A stretch of 36,065 nt of DNA from Acidimicrobiales bacterium (GCA_016794585.1 JAEUJM010000045.1:1-36065); one strand, 5' to 3'. Positions 15,164 through 29,895 are shown, counted from the stretch's first letter. The notes: a model not told the origin generated them from the sequence alone. Program-made: numbers and translations.

Positions 15164-17124
15164 GCGCCGTCCGCCGCCGGGGGCCCGTGCCCGGTCGGGT
15201 GGTGGTCGAGCACGTGGCCCCGGTGGTCGACGCCGGCCGCTTCCCGGTCAAGCGGGTGAGCGGCGAGGACGTGGTGGTCACCGCCGACGTGTTCACCGAC
15301 GGCAAGGACGCCGTGGCCGGGCGACTCCTGCACCGCCCGCCGGGCGGCCGCTGGTCGGCGGTCGCCCTCGAGCCGCTCGGCAACGACCACTGGACCGCCC
15401 GCTTCACCGTCGAGCGTCTCGGCGTCCACCGCTACACCGTCGAGGCCTGGGTCGATCCGTTCCGCTCGTGGCTGGTGGGAGCCCTGGCCAAGATCGAGGC
15501 CGGACAGGACGTCGGCGTCGACCTCCAGATCGGCGCCACCCTGGTCACCGAAGCCGCCGAACGGGCGTCCGCCCGTGCCGGTGAGCGCCTGCGCACGAGC
15601 GCGGCGCCGCTCCTCGACGGGGACGCGGAGGGGTTCGCCGCAGTCGCCGACGCCGTCGCCGCCCTCATGGACCCCTTGGCCGACCGCAGCGCCGGCGCCG
15701 TCCATCCCGAGTGCACGGTGCTGGTCGAGCGCGAACGGGCGCGCTTCAGCACCTGGTACGAGCTGTTCCCCCGATCGGCGGGCCCCACGCCCGGTCGTCA
15801 CGGCACCTTCGCCGACGTCGCCGCCCGCCTGCCCGATCTCGCCGCCTTGGGCTTCGACGTGTTGTACCTGCCGCCCATCCACCCCATCGGCGTCAGCGGG
15901 CGCAAGGGCCCGGACAACGCCCTCACCGCCCGCAAGGGCGACCCCGGCAGCCCCTGGGCCATCGGCGCCGCCGAAGGCGGTCACACCGCGATCCACCCCG
16001 AGCTGGGCACGCCGGCCGACTTCCGGGCCCTGGTGGCCGAGGCGCAGGCGCAGGGCATGGAGATCGCCCTCGACATCGCCTTCCAGTGCTCGCCCGACCA
16101 TCCCTGGGTGACCGAGCACCCCGAGTGGTTCCGCCACCGCCCCGACGGCACCATCCAGTTCGCCGAGAACCCACCCAAGCGCTACGAGGACATCTACCCG
16201 ATCGACTTCGACACGGTCGACCGCGACGGGCTGTGGAACGCGCTCAAAGGGGTGTTCGACCACTGGGTCGGCGAGGGCGTCCGCATCTTCCGGGTCGACA
16301 ACCCCCACACCAAGCCCTTCGCCTTCTGGGAGTGGGCCCTGGCCGAGATCCGAGCCGAGCACCCGGACGTGCTCTTCCTGGCCGAAGCTTTCACCCGGCC
16401 GCGGGTCATGGAGCGCCTGGCCAAGCTCGGCTTCAGTCAGTCGTACAACTACTTCGCCTGGCGCAACGCAGCCTGGGAGCTGCGCGAGTACTTCACCGAG
16501 CTCACCCAGACGGAGGTGAAGGAGTACCTCCGGCCCAACGTGTGGCCCAACACCCCGGACATCCTCACCGAGCACCTCCAGACCGGCGGGCGCGGCGCGT
16601 TCGCGGCCCGGGCCGTGCTCGCCGCCACCCTGGCCGCCAGCTACGGCATCTACGGCCCCGCGTTCGAGCTGTGCGAGCACGAGCCCCGCCACACCGGCAG
16701 CGAGGAGTACCTGCACTCCGAGAAGTACGAGATCCGCCATTGGGACCTCGACCGGCCCGACTCGCTCGCCCCTCTGCTGGGCCGCCTCAACGCCCTGCGC
16801 CACAGCCATACCGCGCTCCAGACGAACACCACACTCCAGTTCCACGACGTCGATGGCGACGACCTGCTCTGCTACTCGAAGCGCAGCGAGGACGGCACCG
16901 ACGTGGTCCTCGTGGTGGTCAACTGCGACCCGCACCACGTCCGGGCGGGCGTCGTGCACCTCGACCTGGCCGAGCTCGGCGTGGACGGCGGGCCCTTCGA
17001 GGTCCACGACCGCCTCAGCGACGCCCGCTACACCTGGCACGGCCCCGACAACTACGTCGAGCTGAACCCCGCCGGCGTGCCGGCGCACGTCTTCACCCTC
17101 CACCCCTCGCCGTCCCCGGCATGA
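15160..17124 (+). CDS. glgE: Alpha-1,4-glucan:maltose-1-phosphate maltosyltransferase
   Basis: A 654-residue GH13_3 enzyme that transfers maltosyl units from alpha-maltose-1-phosphate onto alpha-1,4-glucan ends. The N-terminal domain (VEHVAPVVDAGRFPVKRVSGE) is typical of GlgE. The nucleophile is Asp380 in FRVDNPHTKPF, and the acid/base is Glu409 in FLAEAFTRP. The 29-residue spacing equals that between Asp394 and Glu423 of Streptomyces GlgE. LPPIHPIGVSGRKGPDN and the NYFAWRNAAWEL segment are also diagnostic. The GTG start is inside the glgP stop (GTGA overlap). The substrate would come from the TreS-maltokinase fusion encoded next. Confidence 0.95.
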   Translation: MSAVRRRGPVPGRVVVEHVAPVVDAGRFPVKRVSGEDVVVTADVFTDGKDAVAGRLLHRPPGGRWSAVALEPLGNDHWTARFTVERLGVHRYTVEAWVDPFRSWLVGALAKIEAGQDVGVDLQIGATLVTEAAERASARAGERLRTSAAPLLDGDAEGFAAVADAVAALMDPLADRSAGAVHPECTVLVERERARFSTWYELFPRSAGPTPGRHGTFADVAARLPDLAALGFDVLYLPPIHPIGVSGRKGPDNALTARKGDPGSPWAIGAAEGGHTAIHPELGTPADFRALVAEAQAQGMEIALDIAFQCSPDHPWVTEHPEWFRHRPDGTIQFAENPPKRYEDIYPIDFDTVDRDGLWNALKGVFDHWVGEGVRIFRVDNPHTKPFAFWEWALAEIRAEHPDVLFLAEAFTRPRVMERLAKLGFSQSYNYFAWRNAAWELREYFTELTQTEVKEYLRPNVWPNTPDILTEHLQTGGRGAFAARAVLAATLAASYGIYGPAFELCEHEPRHTGSEEYLHSEKYEIRHWDLDRPDSLAPLLGRLNALRHSHTALQTNTTLQFHDVDGDDLLCYSKRSEDGTDVVLVVVNCDPHHVRAGVVHLDLAELGVDGGPFEVHDRLSDARYTWHGPDNYVELNPAGVPAHVFTLHPSPSPA

Positions 17125-17190
17125 GCCCCCAGCGAGCCTCCTGATGACCAGCCTCCCGACCGCGCCACCGAGCGCGCGACGGGCCGCGCC

Positions 17191-17194
<4 letters not shown>
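17121..17194 (+). other. Two mini-ORFs chained by stop/start overlaps between glgE and treS
   Basis: An ATG at 17121 overlaps the glgE stop (ATGA) and opens a 7-codon frame, MSPQRAS, ending in TGA at 17142-17144. That stop overlaps a second ATG at 17144 (TGATG), opening a 16-codon frame, MTSLPTAPPSARRAAP, whose TGA at 17192-17194 overlaps the treS ATG at 17191 (ATGA). A terminating ribosome could thus re-initiate stepwise across the 66-base gap. No Shine-Dalgarno precedes treS. The peptides themselves look like nothing known. Whether this relay is used or accidental cannot be told from sequence. Confidence 0.4.
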
Positions 17195-20580
<3,386 letters not shown>

Positions 20581-20608
20581 CCGGCGGTCCCTCGTGAGCG
20601 GGGGAGCG

Positions 20609-22618
20609 ATGCCGCCGGGCCTCCGCGAGCTGGCTTGGGGGGCGGGCGTGGCCACCAGCTACCACGACATCGGCGGCACGCTCCGGGAGACCTCGCCCGA
20701 GGTGCTGCGGGGCCTGCTCGACGCGCTGGGGCTGGCGGCCGGGGACGAGGCGGCCATCCGGTCGTCGCACGCCGCGCTGCACCGGCGGGCCTGGCACCAC
20801 CTGGTCGAGCCCACCACCGTGTGCTGGGAGGGCTCCGCGCCCGCGGTCGAGCTGCGCCGGCCGGTCGCCGCGGTCGGGCGACCCGTCGAGCTCGTCCTCA
20901 CCCTCGAGGACGGCGGCCACCGTCAGGTCGTCGTCGACGAGGCGGACCTCACCGAGACCGCCCGGGCGGACGTCGACGGCGTGCCCCACGTCGCCCACCG
21001 GGCCCGGCTGGGCGGCGACGTGCCCCTCGGCGCCCACCGGGTGCAGGTCACGGCCGACGACCGCACCGCGGTCGGCCACCTCCTCGCCGCGCCCCGCCTG
21101 GCCCCGGCGCCGGGACGCGGCTGGGGGGTCTTCGCCCCGGTGTACGCCCTGCGGCGCTCGGGGCCGCCCCGCGTCGGCCACGTCGGCGACCTCGCCACCC
21201 TGGCCGACTGGGTCCAGGGCCTCGGCGGCGACCTCGTCGGGACCCTGCCGCTGCTCGCCACCTTCGACGACGAGTCCAGCCCCTATGTGCCCGTCTCCCG
21301 GCTCGCCTGGAACGAGCGCCACCTCGACCTCGCGGCGCTCCCGGAGGCGGCTGCCACCGCCTCGGGTGGGACCGGGGGCGGGGCCCTCGTCGTGGGCGAG
21401 GATGGCCTGGTCGACTGGCCCGCCGAGGTGCGCCGCGTCCGCACGTCCCTCGCCGCCTTCGTAGCGGGCCTGAGCGACCGTCGACGGGCCGAGCTCGACG
21501 CCTTCACCGCCGGGCGCCCCCATGTCGACGAGCTGGCCTGCTGGCGCGCCGAGGCCGAGCAGCACGGGCCGCCGGCCCCCGGGGTGCCCCTGACCGTGGA
21601 TCCGGCCGACCCCACCGACGCGGTGCTGCGCCACCGCTACGCCCAGTGGACCATGGAGACCCAGCTCCACGGCCTGCAGCGGCGCCTCGCCGACCGGGGC
21701 CAGGCGCTCTACCTGGACCTGCCCCTCGGCGTGCACGGCGACGGCTTCGACGTGTGGCGGTCGCCGGACCTGTTCGCACGATCGGTCGAGGTCGGGGCGC
21801 CCCCCGACGAGTTCAACCCGGCCGGGCAGGGCTGGGGGTTCCCGCCGCTGCTCCCCGAGGCGTCCCGTCGTGACGGCCACGCCTACCTGCGCGCCGGCCT
21901 GGCCCACCAGCTCCGCCACGCCGGCGTGGTGCGCATCGACCACGTGATGGCGCTGCACCGCCTGTGGTGGATCCCGGGCGGCGGCGCCGCCGGCGACGGG
22001 GCCTACGTGCACTACCCCGCGGAGGAGCTGGCCGCCGTCGTCACCCTCGAGGCGTGGCGGGCGGGCGCCGTGGTCGTGGGGGAGAACCTCGGCACCGTGC
22101 CGCCCGAGGTCGACCAGCTGATGGCCGAGCACCGCCTGCTCGGCATGTACGCCACGCAGTTCGAGCTCGACGCCGCCCCCCACGCCCGGTGGGCGCCCGC
22201 CGGCAGCGTGGCCGTGGTCAACACCCATGACATGGCGCCCTTCGCCGCCTACTGGGCGGGGCTCGCCGACGGGCGGCGAGCGGCCGTCCTCGAGCAGCTC
22301 GACCGCGACGGGTGCCGCCCGACCTCCGAGGACGCCCTCGACGTGCTGGCCGCCCTGCTCGGGTGGTTGGGCCGGTCGGACGCCGCCTCGGTGATCGTGA
22401 CCCTCGAGGACCTCTGGGCCGAGGACCGCCCGCAGAACGTGCCCGGGACGGGTCCGGAGGTGCCCAACTGGCGGCGCCAGATGGCCTGCACCCTCGACGA
22501 GGTGGCCGCCGACCCCGCGGTGGCCGCCCGCCTCGGGGCGCTGCGGGCCGCGCGCGGGGGCCGGCCCACCGACGGAGCCGACGAGGGCGTGGACGACGGG
22601 GTAGGAGTGACCGGATGA
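20609..22618 (+). CDS. malQ: 4-alpha-glucanotransferase (amylomaltase)
   Basis: A 669-residue GH77 enzyme that disproportionates maltodextrins, complementing GlgP. An N-terminal domain of about 160 residues ([16 protein letters not shown] onward) precedes the barrel, as in mycobacterial and E. coli MalQ. Catalytic residues are Asp444 (VRIDHVMAL), Glu492 ([10 protein letters not shown]) and Asp541 (NTHDMAPF). [14 protein letters not shown] is the family signature. The ATG at 20609 is preferred because a G-rich site (GGGGGAG) lies just upstream. A GTG at 20594, five codons earlier, is an alternative. The gap after treS is 28 bases. The stop overlaps the glgB start (ATGA). Confidence 0.94.
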   Translation: MPPGLRELAWGAGVATSYHDIGGTLRETSPEVLRGLLDALGLAAGDEAAIRSSHAALHRRAWHHLVEPTTVCWEGSAPAVELRRPVAAVGRPVELVLTLEDGGHRQVVVDEADLTETARADVDGVPHVAHRARLGGDVPLGAHRVQVTADDRTAVGHLLAAPRLAPAPGRGWGVFAPVYALRRSGPPRVGHVGDLATLADWVQGLGGDLVGTLPLLATFDDESSPYVPVSRLAWNERHLDLAALPEAAATASGGTGGGALVVGEDGLVDWPAEVRRVRTSLAAFVAGLSDRRRAELDAFTAGRPHVDELACWRAEAEQHGPPAPGVPLTVDPADPTDAVLRHRYAQWTMETQLHGLQRRLADRGQALYLDLPLGVHGDGFDVWRSPDLFARSVEVGAPPDEFNPAGQGWGFPPLLPEASRRDGHAYLRAGLAHQLRHAGVVRIDHVMALHRLWWIPGGGAAGDGAYVHYPAEELAAVVTLEAWRAGAVVVGENLGTVPPEVDQLMAEHRLLGMYATQFELDAAPHARWAPAGSVAVVNTHDMAPFAAYWAGLADGRRAAVLEQLDRDGCRPTSEDALDVLAALLGWLGRSDAASVIVTLEDLWAEDRPQNVPGTGPEVPNWRRQMACTLDEVAADPAVAARLGALRAARGGRPTDGADEGVDDGVGVTG

Positions 22619-24516
22619 CCGACGCGCCCATCGACCTCGGACTGAGCGACGACGACCTCTGGCGGTTCAACGAGGGGACCCACTGCCGTCTCTACGACCA
22701 CCTCGGCGCCCACCCCGTCGACGGTGGCACCCGGTTCGCGGTCTGGGCCCCGTCCGCCGACGGCGTGTGGGTCGTGGGCGACTTCAACGGCTGGGACGGC
22801 CACGAGCACGCACTGGCGCCCTGTGGCTCGTCGGGGATCTGGGCCGGCGTGGTGGCCGGCGCCCACGAGGGCCAGCGCTACAAGTACGCCATCGCCCACG
22901 GCGGGCACACCGTCGAGAAGGCGGACCCGTTCGCCCAGCGGACCGAGGAGCCGCCGGCGACGGCCTCGGTGATCGGGGGCGGGGCCCACGAGTGGGGTGA
23001 CGACGAGTGGATGGCCACCCGTGCCGGGCGCCACACCGTCGACGCGCCCGTGTCGGTCTACGAGGTGCACCTGGGCTCGTGGCGCCGGCCCGACGGGTCG
23101 TTGCCGACCTATCGGGACATCGCCGTGCCCCTCGCCGACCACGTGCGCCGCCACGGGTTCACCCACGTCGAGTTCCTGCCCCTGATGGAGCACCCCTTCT
23201 ACGGGTCGTGGGGCTACCAGGTGTCGGGCTACTTCGCCCCCAGCGCCCGCTACGGCGACCCCGCCGACCTGATGTACCTCGTGGACCACCTGCACCAGCA
23301 GGGCATCGGCGTCCTCTTCGACTGGGTGCCCTCGCACTTCCCCGAGGACGCCTTCTCCCTCGGCCGGTTCGACGGCACCCACCTCTACGAGCACGCCGAC
23401 CCCCGCCAGGGCTTCCACCCGGACTGGAAGAGCCTGATCTTCAACTACGGCCGCAACGAGGTGCGCAGCTTCCTGATCTCGAGCGCCGTCTTCTGGCTGG
23501 ACCGCTTCCACGGCGACGGGCTGCGCGTCGACGGCGTCGCCTCGATGCTCTACCTCGACTACTCCCGTGAGCCGGGCGAGTGGATCCCGAACGAGCACGG
23601 CGGCCGCGAGAACCTCGAGGCCATCGCCTTCCTGCGCCAGCTCAACGAGACCGTCTACCGGGAGTGCCCCGGCATCCAGACCATCGCCGAGGAGTCCACG
23701 GCCTGGCCGATGGTCTCCCGGCCCACCTACCTCGGCGGCCTCGGGTTCGGCTTCAAGTGGGACATGGGGTGGATGCACGACACGCTCGAGTACTTCGGGC
23801 GCGACCCCGTCCACCGCCGGTGGCACCAGCACGACCTGACCTTCCGCATGGTCTACGCCTTCACCGAGAACTTCGAGCTGCCCCTCTCCCACGACGAGGT
23901 GGTGCACGGCAAGGGCTCGCTGATCGGGCGCATGCCCGGCGACGACTGGCAGCGGTTCGCCAACCTGCGCCTGCTGCTGGCGGAGATGGTGGGCCAGCCC
24001 GGCAAGAAGCTGCTGTTCATGGGCAGCGAGATCGCCCAGCGGCGCGAGTGGGACCACGAGTCCGAGCTCGACTGGTGGCTGCTCGACGACCCGGCGCACG
24101 CCGGGGTGAGCCGCCTCGTGGCCGACGCCAACGCGCTCTACCGGTCCACGCCGGCGCTCCACCAGCTGGACTGCGACGCGGCCGGCTTCGAGTGGCTGGT
24201 CGCGGACGCCGCCGAGGACTCGGTGCTGGCCTTCCTGCGCAAGGGCGAGCCGGATGCCGACGGTGACCACGACCGGGTGCTGGTCGTGGCCAACCACACA
24301 CCCACCCCCCACACCAACTACCGCATCGGGGTGCCATGCGAGGGCTACTGGGAGGAAGTCCTCAACAGCGACGCCGAGGTGTACGGCGGCAGCGGGTGGG
24401 GCAACCTCGGTGGCGTCGAGTCCACCCCCGTCCCCGCACACGGCCACCCCTTCTCGGTGAACCTGACCCTGCCACCCCTCGCCGTCCTCTTCCTCCGCCG
24501 GCGCTCCACCCCCTGA
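22615..24516 (+). CDS. glgB: 1,4-alpha-glucan branching enzyme
   Basis: A 633-residue GH13_9 enzyme with a CBM48 domain (about residues 30-115, [20 protein letters not shown]) and catalytic Asp306 ([15 protein letters not shown]), Glu359 (IAEESTAWP) and Asp427 ([13 protein letters not shown]). It makes alpha-1,6 branches in the glucan built by GlgE. It is about 95 residues shorter than E. coli GlgB because the extra N-terminal domain is absent. TAGGAG lies 7 bases before the ATG, inside the 3' end of malQ, and ATGA overlaps the malQ stop. Last gene of the operon; a convergent hairpin follows. Confidence 0.95.
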   Translation: MTDAPIDLGLSDDDLWRFNEGTHCRLYDHLGAHPVDGGTRFAVWAPSADGVWVVGDFNGWDGHEHALAPCGSSGIWAGVVAGAHEGQRYKYAIAHGGHTVEKADPFAQRTEEPPATASVIGGGAHEWGDDEWMATRAGRHTVDAPVSVYEVHLGSWRRPDGSLPTYRDIAVPLADHVRRHGFTHVEFLPLMEHPFYGSWGYQVSGYFAPSARYGDPADLMYLVDHLHQQGIGVLFDWVPSHFPEDAFSLGRFDGTHLYEHADPRQGFHPDWKSLIFNYGRNEVRSFLISSAVFWLDRFHGDGLRVDGVASMLYLDYSREPGEWIPNEHGGRENLEAIAFLRQLNETVYRECPGIQTIAEESTAWPMVSRPTYLGGLGFGFKWDMGWMHDTLEYFGRDPVHRRWHQHDLTFRMVYAFTENFELPLSHDEVVHGKGSLIGRMPGDDWQRFANLRLLLAEMVGQPGKKLLFMGSEIAQRREWDHESELDWWLLDDPAHAGVSRLVADANALYRSTPALHQLDCDAAGFEWLVADAAEDSVLAFLRKGEPDADGDHDRVLVVANHTPTPHTNYRIGVPCEGYWEEVLNSDAEVYGGSGWGNLGGVESTPVPAHGHPFSVNLTLPPLAVLFLRRRSTP

Positions 24517-24518
24517 CG

Positions 24519-24551
24519 GCCCCGGCCCGAGCAGCTCAGGCGGGTCGGGGC
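24519..24551. terminator. Hairpin between convergent glgB and LuxR-type gene
   Basis: GCCCCGGCCCG (24519-24529) pairs with CGGGTCGGGGC (24541-24551) through 11 positions, one of them G-U, around an 11-base loop. It starts right after the glgB stop and covers the stop of the opposing gene at 24536, so it can act in both directions. Confidence 0.55.
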
Positions 24552-24823
24552 GCGTCCTTCTCCCCGCACCGGCACGGCACGAGGCCGTAGCGCTGGGCCT
24601 CCAGGACGGCGTGCAGGGCGCTCTGGGTGTGGAACGCCCCGAGGAGGTCCTGGATGTGGCCGCGGCAGGTGCGCACCGAGATCCCGAGGTGGCGGGCGAT
24701 CTCCTTCGGGGTCTGACCGCCGGCCAGGAGCAGCAGCACCTCGCTGGCGCGGGCGGACAGCAGAGGCGCCGGGTCCGGCGCCGGTGCCGGGTGGGGTCCT
24801 CCGGGGTGGATCTCGCTCACCAT
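24536..24823 (-). CDS. Small LuxR/GerE-type HTH protein
   Basis: About 95 residues. After a Pro-rich start, LSARASEVLLLLAGGQTPKEIARHLGISVRTCRGHIQDLLGAFHTQ fits a GerE-type DNA-binding helix-turn-helix, with the usual opening Leu-Ser/Thr-x-Arg-x-x-Glu-Val and the recognition helix VRTCRGHI. The unusual C in SVRTC replaces the common V (TVKTH). A short tail has CRC. There is no receiver or sensor domain, so it is a stand-alone DNA-binding domain. The ATG at 24823 is one choice; an in-frame TTG at 24889 would add 22 residues. It is divergent from the ferritin-like/TatA genes and may regulate them. Confidence 0.75.
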   Translation of the reverse strand: MVSEIHPGGPHPAPAPDPAPLLSARASEVLLLLAGGQTPKEIARHLGISVRTCRGHIQDLLGAFHTQSALHAVLEAQRYGLVPCRCGEKDAPRPA

Positions 24824-24961
24824 CCTGTTCGGTGTCGAGCACCGTGGCGGATGATCACCACCGCTGAGGCGGGGAGGGTCAACAGGCAATTTTGCGCGGC
24901 ATCACCGGGTGCCGGGCGGGCAGGGGGGAGGGCACACATCCCCAAGGGACGGAGAATCCCG

Positions 24962-25834
24962 ATGCCCATCGATGAACGAGCGTTGCACGAGCTCGTGGAC
25001 GAGTCGGAGGACCTGCACGCGGACGCCATGCGCCAGTCGCGTGCGGTGGCGCCCGATCTCGCCGAGCTCGGCGCCTCCCGGCGCGGTCGACCCGTCGACC
25101 TCGACCGGGTGCGCGCCTTCCAGACCGAACGGCGGCGCATCCTGCGCAACGGCGGGTTCGGGGTGAGCGCCCTGGCCGCCCGGGGCCTGCTCGGCACCGG
25201 GTTCGGCGCCGCGTTGATGAGCATCCTCAATCCGTCGCCCGTGGCGGCGCAGGAGGGGGGCGGCGGCGACGTCGACGTCCAGATCCTCCAGACCGCCTCG
25301 TCGCTCGAGGTGCTCGCGGTCGCCACCTACGAGGCCGCGCTGGGGCTGCCGTTCATCGCGAACGGCAACGCCGTGGTGAAGCAGTTCGCCCGGACGACCA
25401 TGGAGCAGCACGACGAGCACCGGGCCGCCTTCCAGAGCCAGACCGAGAGCCTCGGAGGCGAGCGGCAGGACCAGCCCAACCCGCCGAACCAGCGGGTCGT
25501 GGACGACGCGCTGCCGACGCTGCAGGCGCCCCTCGACGTCGTGCTGCTGGCGGCGACCCTCGAGGAGGTGGCCACGGACACCTACCTGGCCAACCTCGCG
25601 CTGCTCGACGACAGCGACACCCGCACCCTCATGGGCAGCGTCATGGGCGTGGAGTGCCAGCACCTGGCCACCCTGCGTGCCGTCGCCGCCCTCCTCGAGG
25701 GCGGGGCCGAGAACCTGGTCGCCATCCCGACGCGGGTGGGGCAGCTGCCCGCCGCGGCGGGCAGCGTCGCCTTCCCCGACCCCTTCGAAGCGCCGAACAT
25801 GGCCGAACCCCCCGAGTCAGGAGCCGTCCGATGA
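24962..25834 (+). CDS. Ferritin-like domain protein with Tat-like signal
   Basis: A 290-residue protein. Residues 1 to about 55 are a long charged N-region. RRRILRNGGFGVSALAARG and the hydrophobic stretch to PSPVAAQ resemble a twin-arginine signal with a possible AxA-type cleavage site (VAAQ). The mature part is a four-helix ferritin-like domain with LEVLAVATYEAAL, EQHDEHRAAF, LEEVATDTYL and VECQHLATL, where Glu and His could form a di-metal site. It would act outside the membrane; redox, storage or structural role unknown. GGAG lies 7 bases before the ATG. Its stop overlaps the next gene (ATGA), and both precede a tatA-like gene. Confidence 0.85.
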   Translation: MPIDERALHELVDESEDLHADAMRQSRAVAPDLAELGASRRGRPVDLDRVRAFQTERRRILRNGGFGVSALAARGLLGTGFGAALMSILNPSPVAAQEGGGGDVDVQILQTASSLEVLAVATYEAALGLPFIANGNAVVKQFARTTMEQHDEHRAAFQSQTESLGGERQDQPNPPNQRVVDDALPTLQAPLDVVLLAATLEEVATDTYLANLALLDDSDTRTLMGSVMGVECQHLATLRAVAALLEGGAENLVAIPTRVGQLPAAAGSVAFPDPFEAPNMAEPPESGAVR

Positions 25835-26517
25835 GCACGATCGACCAACCGCCCGCCGCGAAGCCGGGCATCGACCGCCGTCGCTTCCTGGCCCTCTCCG
25901 GCCTGGCCGCCGGCGCCACCGTGGCCCTCGTGGCCTGCGGCAGCGATGACGAGCCGGGCACCGCCGAGACGGGCAACACCACGGCCACGACCACCGCGGC
26001 CACGAGCACCACGGCCGGCGGCAGCGCCGAGGGCGACCTCGCGCTGGCGCAGGGCGCCGCCGGCCTCGAGGTCCTCGCCGTGAACACCTACGGCGCCGCG
26101 CTGGCCGCAGCCAACGCCGGTGACCTGGGGCAGGTGCCCGACGCCGTCGCCGAGTTCGTGACGACCGCCGAGCAGCAGCACCAGGCCGCGCTGGACGCCT
26201 GGAACGAGGTGATCACCGGTGCGGGCGAGGCCGAGGTGACCGAGCCGCCGACGGAGCTGGAACAGACCGTCAACGACCAGTTCGCCCGGGTGACGGACGT
26301 GGTCGGCGCCGCGCAGCTGGCCAACATGCTCGAGAAGACGGCGGCGCAGACCTACCTCGACGCCCAGGCGGCCCTCGAGGGCGCGGACGCCCGCACCCTC
26401 GCGGGCTCCATCCAGGTGACCGCGCAGCAGCGCAGCGCCATCCTCAACTTCGTGCTGGGGGAGTACCCCGTGCCCGAGGTGTTCCAGTCCACCGAGAAGT
26501 CGATCCTCGAGAACTAG
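25831..26517 (+). CDS. Tat-signal ferritin-like lipoprotein (paralogue)
   Basis: A 228-residue protein with a strong twin-arginine motif (DRRRFLALSGLAAG) followed by a lipobox (LVAC), then a Thr/Ala-rich linker and a ferritin-like bundle: LEVLAVNTYGAAL, AEQQHQAAL, LEKTAAQTYL, VTAQQRSAIL. It is related to the preceding protein, but the Glu after Tyr in helix 1 is Gly and the last-helix E/H pair (VECQH) is replaced (VTAQQR). The metal site is therefore probably incomplete. CAGGAG lies 7 bases before the ATG, which overlaps the upstream stop (ATGA). It is probably a partner of the first protein at the outer face of the membrane. Confidence 0.85.
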   Translation: MSTIDQPPAAKPGIDRRRFLALSGLAAGATVALVACGSDDEPGTAETGNTTATTTAATSTTAGGSAEGDLALAQGAAGLEVLAVNTYGAALAAANAGDLGQVPDAVAEFVTTAEQQHQAALDAWNEVITGAGEAEVTEPPTELEQTVNDQFARVTDVVGAAQLANMLEKTAAQTYLDAQAALEGADARTLAGSIQVTAQQRSAILNFVLGEYPVPEVFQSTEKSILEN

Positions 26518-26526
26518 GAGAAGCCC

Positions 26527-26775
26527 ATGAACCTCGGAGGCCCAGAGCTCTTGATCGTGCTCGCAGTGGTCCTGTTGCTGTTCGGAGCGAAGAAGGTCCC
26601 CGACCTCGCCCGTTCCCTCGGTCAGGCCAAGCGCGAGTTCGAGCACGGCAGCCGCGAGTCGAAGCAACCCGCCGTGGTCGCCCCGGCCGCGGTCGACCCC
26701 GACCGTCCGGTCGTGGTCGAGCCGTCTCGCCCCGTGGTGGTGGACTCCGCCACCCCGCGGAGCGACACCGCCTGA
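26527..26775 (+). CDS. tatA: TatA/E-like twin-arginine translocase subunit
   Basis: An 82-residue protein: a short N-terminus, one transmembrane helix (PELLIVLAVVLLLFG), the hinge GAKKVPDLARSLGQAKREF with its amphipathic helix, and a Pro/Val-rich tail (RPVVVEPSRPVVVD). This is the TatA/E pattern, which forms the pore-like part of the Tat export system. It lies 9 bases after the second ferritin-like gene, with AGGAG 6 bases before the ATG, so it is co-expressed with two Tat-signal proteins. tatB and tatC are not in the window. Its last codons are part of an 18-base tandem duplication. Confidence 0.9.
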   Translation: MNLGGPELLIVLAVVLLLFGAKKVPDLARSLGQAKREFEHGSRESKQPAVVAPAAVDPDRPVVVEPSRPVVVDSATPRSDTA

Positions 26776-26797
26776 GGCAAGCGACACCGCCTGAGGC
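26761..26797 (+). repeat. 18-base tandem duplication at the tatA stop
   Basis: AGCGACACCGCCTGAGGC occurs at 26761-26778 and again at 26780-26797, one base apart (period 19). The first copy contains the last codons and stop of tatA. The second contains another TGA in a different frame. It is a recent small duplication with no coding effect. Confidence 0.9.
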
Positions 26798-26813
26798 CGA
26801 CCCGGTCCGATCG

Positions 26814-26846
26814 CCGCCCGCCCGTCCCCCGAGGACGGGCGGGCGG
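26814..26846. terminator. Strong hairpin between convergent tatA and glgX
   Basis: CCGCCCGCCCGTCC (26814-26827) and GGACGGGCGGGCGG (26833-26846) make a perfect 14-base-pair stem with a 5-base loop (CCCGA). It lies 38 bases after the tatA stop and 18 bases after the opposing glgX stop, so it probably terminates both. Confidence 0.75.
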
Positions 26847-26864
26847 TCGCGTCCGGCGCCGTGG

Positions 26865-29027
<2,163 letters not shown>

Positions 29028-29034
29028 CATCGGC

Positions 29035-29040
29035 AGGGTA
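29035..29040 (-). promoter_or_regulatory. Leaderless-type -10 box (TACCCT) of glgX
   Basis: TACCCT on the minus strand is followed by 4 bases to the first ATG (29030) and 7 to the second (29027). The second fits the spacing seen at other genes here. Confidence 0.45.
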
Positions 29041-29141
29041 GACGAGGCCCGGCGGGTGGTCGCCGGGCGAACCCGGCGGGACCGGCGTCGGGGCGCCCGG
29101 AGGTGACCCGATGGCGACGGCTCCTCCTCCCGGAGGATCGC

Positions 29142-29147
29142 TACCGT
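29142..29147 (+). promoter_or_regulatory. Leaderless-type -10 box (TACCGT) of secreted protein gene
   Basis: TACCGT lies 7 bases before the ATG at 29155. It includes part of an alternative GTG codon at 29146, which favours the ATG as the true start. Confidence 0.45.
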
Positions 29148-29154
29148 GACGGGC

Positions 29155-29895
29155 ATGCGACGCAGCCTCCTCGCCCTCGCGGCGACCCTCACGGTCCTGG
29201 GCGGATCCCTCTTCGTGGCGGGAGGCCCCGCCGCCGCCGGCGGGGCGTGCAGCGCCGGGCTGGTCGAGGTGCGCGGACGCGTCCGGGACGCGGCCACGAC
29301 GCTGCCCCTCGACGAGGTGACCAGCGTCGGCGTCTTCCTGGCCGGCAGCCCCATCGACGGGCTCGGCACCGATCCCGGCACCAGCCGGTGGTCCACCTGC
29401 CTCGTGCCCGGCGAGTACACCTTCGACTTCACCGCCGACAGCTACCGCCACGAGTTCTTCCACGACGCTCCTGACGCGGTCTCCGCCACGCCGGTCACCG
29501 TGGCCCTGCCCGGACCGACCGTGGTCAACGAATCCCTCGTCCCCAAGGGGCGCGTCCTCGCCGGCGTCGTCACCAACGCCGCCGGGCAGCCCAAGCCGGC
29601 CAGCGTCGGCATCTGGCGCCTCACCTCGGTGGGGTGGCGGCCGGTCGACGGCATCGGCAACGACATGCCCTCGGGGCGCTGGTCGTTCCGGGTGCCCTTC
29701 GTGGGCCGCTACCGGGTGATGGCCGAGGTGGACCACCACTGGTCCGAGTTCTGGAACGACAAGCCCCGCCTGAGCCTGGCCACGACCATCAACGTCACCT
29801 CGGCCACGACGTTCATCGACGGCATCGACCTGCGCCTCACCTACTGCACGGCGTCGACCCCCGACTTCTGCCGCCCGCCGGGCTTCACCAGCTGA
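29155..29895 (+). CDS. Secreted protein with two beta-sandwich-like repeats
   Basis: A 246-residue protein with a clear Sec signal peptide (MRRSLLALAATLTVLGG to about GPAAAGG). The mature part holds two similar units of about 100 residues: VRGRVRDAATTLPLDEVTSVGVF...YRHEFFHDAPDAVSATPVTV, and LAGVVTNAAGQPKPASVGIW...HWSEFWNDKPRLSLATTINV. Each resembles carboxypeptidase-regulatory or Ig-like modules that end in an H/S-E-F-F/W-x-D motif. Four Cys occur, two of them near the C-terminus. Function is unknown, possibly surface binding. ATG 29155 is preferred from the -10 box and signal peptide. The GTG at 29146 has a GGAGG site 9 bases upstream and would add three residues. Confidence 0.78.
   Translation: MRRSLLALAATLTVLGGSLFVAGGPAAAGGACSAGLVEVRGRVRDAATTLPLDEVTSVGVFLAGSPIDGLGTDPGTSRWSTCLVPGEYTFDFTADSYRHEFFHDAPDAVSATPVTVALPGPTVVNESLVPKGRVLAGVVTNAAGQPKPASVGIWRLTSVGWRPVDGIGNDMPSGRWSFRVPFVGRYRVMAEVDHHWSEFWNDKPRLSLATTINVTSATTFIDGIDLRLTYCTASTPDFCRPPGFTS

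Noticed and set aside
24824..24889. N-terminal extension of the LuxR-type protein from a TTG at 24889
   Set aside because: TTG starts are rare, the added residues are Pro/Arg-rich without a known domain, and they would fill the divergent promoter region.
29146..29154. GTG at 29146 as start of the secreted protein (GGAGG 9 bases upstream)
   Set aside because: Possible, but the ATG at 29155 begins directly with the signal peptide and has a TACCGT box at leaderless spacing that overlaps the GTG. Kept only as an alternative.
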